A DNA stretch of 64,000 nucleotides, taken from Mycolicibacterium chubuense NBB4. GTDB taxonomy: Bacteria; Actinomycetota; Actinomycetes; Mycobacteriales; Mycobacteriaceae. How positions within the stretch are numbered: the stretch's first letter is position 1; each line of letters starts with the position of its first letter. The DNA lies in assembly GCF_000266905.1 (NCBI RefSeq), contig NC_018027.1:2666001-2730000 (forward strand). The letters are read 5' to 3'. Positions 61,852 to 64,000 of the stretch are shown in pieces. Below the pieces are notes generated by a model. That model saw only the letters and a program-made list of their open reading frames with translations, searched no databases and was not told where the DNA came from. The position numbers were made by a program, and so were the translations under genes.

Positions 61852-61884
61852 CCTGTGGCCCCCAATTCTGTTGGGGGCCACAGG
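61852..61884 (+). terminator. Strong terminator of the rRNA operon
   Basis: A 14-bp perfect stem CCTGTGGCCCCCAA (61852–61865) / TTGGGGGCCACAGG (61871–61884) with loop TTCTG, followed by CATTTCT. The rest of the gap to 62138 shows no coding signal. Confidence 0.88.
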
Positions 61885-62138
61885 CATTTCTCGAGGACTG
61901 CATTGTTCGCAGTGGGAGCGCACGCCCTTGTCGGCGATGTATTTTTCAAGCGGTGGTCACGACGCCCGTGGATGGGTACGACGTCGCCGTCGTTCGGCCA
62001 TCAGTCCGGACTCAATCGCAGTGAGCGACAAGCGAATCGGTGCGCGGAGTCGGTAGCCGGCGGGGACGGTGCCGCACCGCCGCCGGCGGGTGGGACTCCG
62101 AATCGGAGACAGCGGTCTGCGACCATTACGCTTTGGTC

Positions 62139-62963
62139 GTGCCCCAAGACAACCAGGGCGGCCGCAGTGACCGTCGACCGAGCCGCGGCTCCGGTGCCAA
62201 CCGACAGCGCCCCGGTCGCGATCAGCGGTCGGCACCGCGCACCTCCGGTCCGAACCGGGCTCGTTCTGCCCAACCCAGGACCGACAGCGAGGAGATCCGT
62301 CCCAGCGGTCCGCCCATCCCGCCGCACATCGAAGCCAAACAGCTCGCGCCCGAGATCCGCGGAGAACTGACCACCCTGGACCGCTCGACGGCCGACGCCG
62401 TCGCCCGCCATCTCGTGGCCGCCGGTGAACTCCTCGAGGAGGACCCCGAAGCCGCGCTCGCGCACGCCCGGGCAGCCCGGGCGCGTTCCGGCCGGATCGC
62501 AGCGGTCCGCGAGGCAGTCGGCATCGCCGCGTATCAGTGTGGCGACTGGGCCCAGGCGCTCGCAGAACTGCGCGCGGCTCGGCGCATGGGCAGTCGCTCA
62601 CCGCTCCTCGCGCTCATCGCGGACTGCGAACGCGGCATCGGCAGACCCGAGCGGGCCATCGAACTCGGACGCAGTGACGAGGCCGCACAGCTGACCGGTG
62701 ACGACGCCGACGAATTGCGCATCGTCGTGGCGGGCGCGCGCTCGGACCTCGGCCAACACGAGCAAGCGCTCGCGATCCTGTCCACCCCTGCACTCGATCC
62801 CGCCAGAACCGGGCCGACCGCGGCCCGGCTCTTCTACGCCTATGCCGAGACGCTGCTGGCTCTCGGGCGTGAGCAGGACGCGCTGCAGTGGTTCCTCCAT
62901 GCCGCGGCCGCCGACGTCGAAGGGGTCACCGACGCCGAAGAGCGCATCACGGAGCTCTCCTGA
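62139..62963 (+). CDS. TPR-like protein (Rv1691-like)
   Basis: 274 aa from the GTG at 62139. TACGCT (62127–62132) ends 6 nt before it, indicating a leaderless transcript. The first 60 residues are a disordered, basic, Arg/Ser/Pro-rich region. The rest is helical with several TPR-type repeats: LEEDPEAALAHARAARARSG, GDWAQALAELRAARRMG, GRPERAIELG, GQHEQALAILSTP and GREQDALQWFLHAAAAD. A protein-interaction role is likely; partner unknown. Followed 1 nt later by the HAD phosphatase gene, conserved in M. tuberculosis. Confidence 0.87.
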   Translation: MPQDNQGGRSDRRPSRGSGANRQRPGRDQRSAPRTSGPNRARSAQPRTDSEEIRPSGPPIPPHIEAKQLAPEIRGELTTLDRSTADAVARHLVAAGELLEEDPEAALAHARAARARSGRIAAVREAVGIAAYQCGDWAQALAELRAARRMGSRSPLLALIADCERGIGRPERAIELGRSDEAAQLTGDDADELRIVVAGARSDLGQHEQALAILSTPALDPARTGPTAARLFYAYAETLLALGREQDALQWFLHAAAADVEGVTDAEERITELS

Positions 62964-62964
62964 C

Positions 62965-63981
62965 GTGACTACCCTTGCGCAGCAGCATGATTGTCTGCTG
63001 CTCGACCTCGATGGCACGGTGTTCCGCGGACACGAGCCGACGCCGGGCGCCGTGGAGGCCCTCGCCGCGATCGAAGCGCGCGTTCTGTTCGTCACCAACA
63101 ACGCTTCCCGTGGTGCCGCGCAGGTCGCCGAACACCTCCGCGAGCTCGGATTCACCGCGGGGCCCGACGACATCGTGACCAGCGCCCAGAGCGCTGCCCG
63201 TCTGCTGGCCGACCAACTGCCGCCCGGGGCGAAGGTCCTCGTCGTCGGTACCGACGCCCTGGCCGGCGAGGTCAGCGGCGTCGGCCTGACCCCGGTCCGG
63301 CAATGGTCGGAGGAGCCGGTAGCCGTCGTTCAGGGGCATTCGCCGCAGACCGGTTGGCCCGACCTCGCCGAGGCTGCTCTGGCGATCAGGGCCGGCGCGC
63401 TGTGGATCGCGGCCAACATCGACAAGACGCTTCCGTCGGAGCGGGGCCTGCTGCCCGGAAACGGCTCGATGGTCGCCGCGCTGCGCACCGCCACCGACCG
63501 CGACCCGCAGGTGGCCGGCAAACCGGCGCCGGCACTGATGGCAGATGCCCTGTCGCGCGGGCGGTTTCACACGCCGCTGGTCATCGGTGACCGGCTCGAC
63601 ACCGACATCGCCGGCGCCAATGCCGCCGAACTGCCGAGCCTGATGGTGCTGTGCGGAGTCAACACCGCCGAGGACGCGATCTGGGCGCAGCCCACGCAGC
63701 GACCCGATTACCTCGCCGAGGACCTGCGGTCCCTCACCGAGCACCCCGACACCCTGCGAGTGGCGACGCACCCGGCCTGGCGCGTCGAGGTCGACGGGAC
63801 GACGGTCACCGTGCGATCCACCGGGGATGACCCGGGGGATCGGCTGTCGGTGGTGCGGGCGATCGCCGCCGCGGTCTGGGCGGCCGACACGAACGACCAT
63901 TCGGGGACTATCACCGCCGGTGACGACACCGCCCGACAGGCCGTCGAACGATGGTCGCTGCCCTCAGCCGCGATCGACTAG
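62965..63981 (+). CDS. HAD-superfamily phosphatase, NagD/PGP-like (Rv1692-like)
   Basis: 338 aa, GTG start 1 nt after the TPR-like gene. Motif I DLDGTVFRG, motif II VTNNASRG, motif III lysine in AGKPAPALM and motif IV GDRLDTDIAGAN are all present, with a C2-type cap between. From memory the M. tuberculosis homologue is a glycerol-3-phosphate phosphatase involved in recycling glycerophospholipid. The C-terminal 70 residues (HPAWRVEVDGTTVTVRS on) form a separate small domain seen in this subgroup. Confidence 0.9.
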   Translation: MTTLAQQHDCLLLDLDGTVFRGHEPTPGAVEALAAIEARVLFVTNNASRGAAQVAEHLRELGFTAGPDDIVTSAQSAARLLADQLPPGAKVLVVGTDALAGEVSGVGLTPVRQWSEEPVAVVQGHSPQTGWPDLAEAALAIRAGALWIAANIDKTLPSERGLLPGNGSMVAALRTATDRDPQVAGKPAPALMADALSRGRFHTPLVIGDRLDTDIAGANAAELPSLMVLCGVNTAEDAIWAQPTQRPDYLAEDLRSLTEHPDTLRVATHPAWRVEVDGTTVTVRSTGDDPGDRLSVVRAIAAAVWAADTNDHSGTITAGDDTARQAVERWSLPSAAID

Positions 63982-63982
63982 C

Positions 63983-64000
63983 GTGAACACCGACATGAGC
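63983..64000 (+). CDS. Start of a downstream gene (partial, 6 codons)
   Basis: GTG at 63983, 1 nt after the previous stop, giving VNTDMS to the window edge. Gene order suggests a small Rv1693-like protein before tlyA, but too little is visible to be sure. Confidence 0.4.

Overview
The window is a stretch of chromosome from a rapidly growing mycobacterium (Mycolicibacterium type). The evidence is the very high GC content with strong G/C third-position bias, a lysX–infC–rpmI–rplT block, an argCJBDFRGH operon, a PE-PPE-domain protein, cutinase and CYP124-like genes, and a 16S rRNA with the short helix-18 form typical of rapid growers. The rRNA operon directly follows tyrS, where fast growers carry their second operon (rrnB). 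From memory, gene order follows M. tuberculosis Rv1631 to Rv1693 with insertions and deletions. No database search was possible.

Layout. 1–16 kb: 3' part of coaE, a TipA-like MerR regulator, an exported protein, a DUF402 protein, uvrB, an MFS exporter, a paired SMR exporter, a cutinase, a universal stress protein, class I fructose-bisphosphate aldolase, a CYP124-like P450, a metallo-beta-lactamase-fold hydrolase and uvrA. 15.7–16.8 kb: a complete IS481-family element inserted exactly at the uvrA stop codon. 16.8–25.8 kb: an AlkZ-like winged-helix protein, a small conserved protein, a membrane esterase, lysX, a DUF1844 protein, then infC-rpmI-rplT and an rRNA methyltransferase. 26–31.5 kb: a secreted PE-PPE-domain hydrolase, an MpaB-family oxygenase with an acyl-CoA dehydrogenase, a class III cyclase and a rhomboid-like protein. 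31.6–43.6 kb: pheST and the arginine operon behind an ArgR-type operator. 43.9–54.7 kb: an exported protein with an internal duplication, an ABC-F ATPase, an alpha/beta-hydrolase/AMP-binding fusion, a small exported protein, a Trm112-like protein, an ABC-2 exporter operon with its own TetR, an HSL-type esterase and mpg. 54.8–64 kb: tyrS, the rRNA operon, a TPR-like protein, a HAD phosphatase and the first codons of the next gene.

How the genes work together. Most of the window is core metabolism and translation: CoA synthesis, excision repair, Phe-, Tyr- and Lys-tRNA synthetases, IF3/L35/L20, rRNA and arginine synthesis. Accessory genes (efflux, P450, cutinase, PE-PPE, MpaB/ACAD, IS) sit between the core blocks. 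Several control sites can be read directly: PafBC-type DNA-damage promoters at uvrA (perfect) and uvrB (near-perfect), a MerR-type 19-bp-spacer promoter at the MFS gene, a 34-bp TetR-type palindrome at the ABC exporter, an ARG box before argC, a DosR-like box before the PE-PPE gene, and a structured leader plus non-canonical ATC start for infC. Eight genes have a TANNNT -10 element 6–8 nt before the start codon and are probably leaderless.

I found no wholly new multi-gene system. The most unusual items are the hydrolase/acyl-activating fusion with degenerate adenylation motifs, the duplicated exported protein, and the IS insertion that rewires two overlapping 3' ends without breaking either gene.
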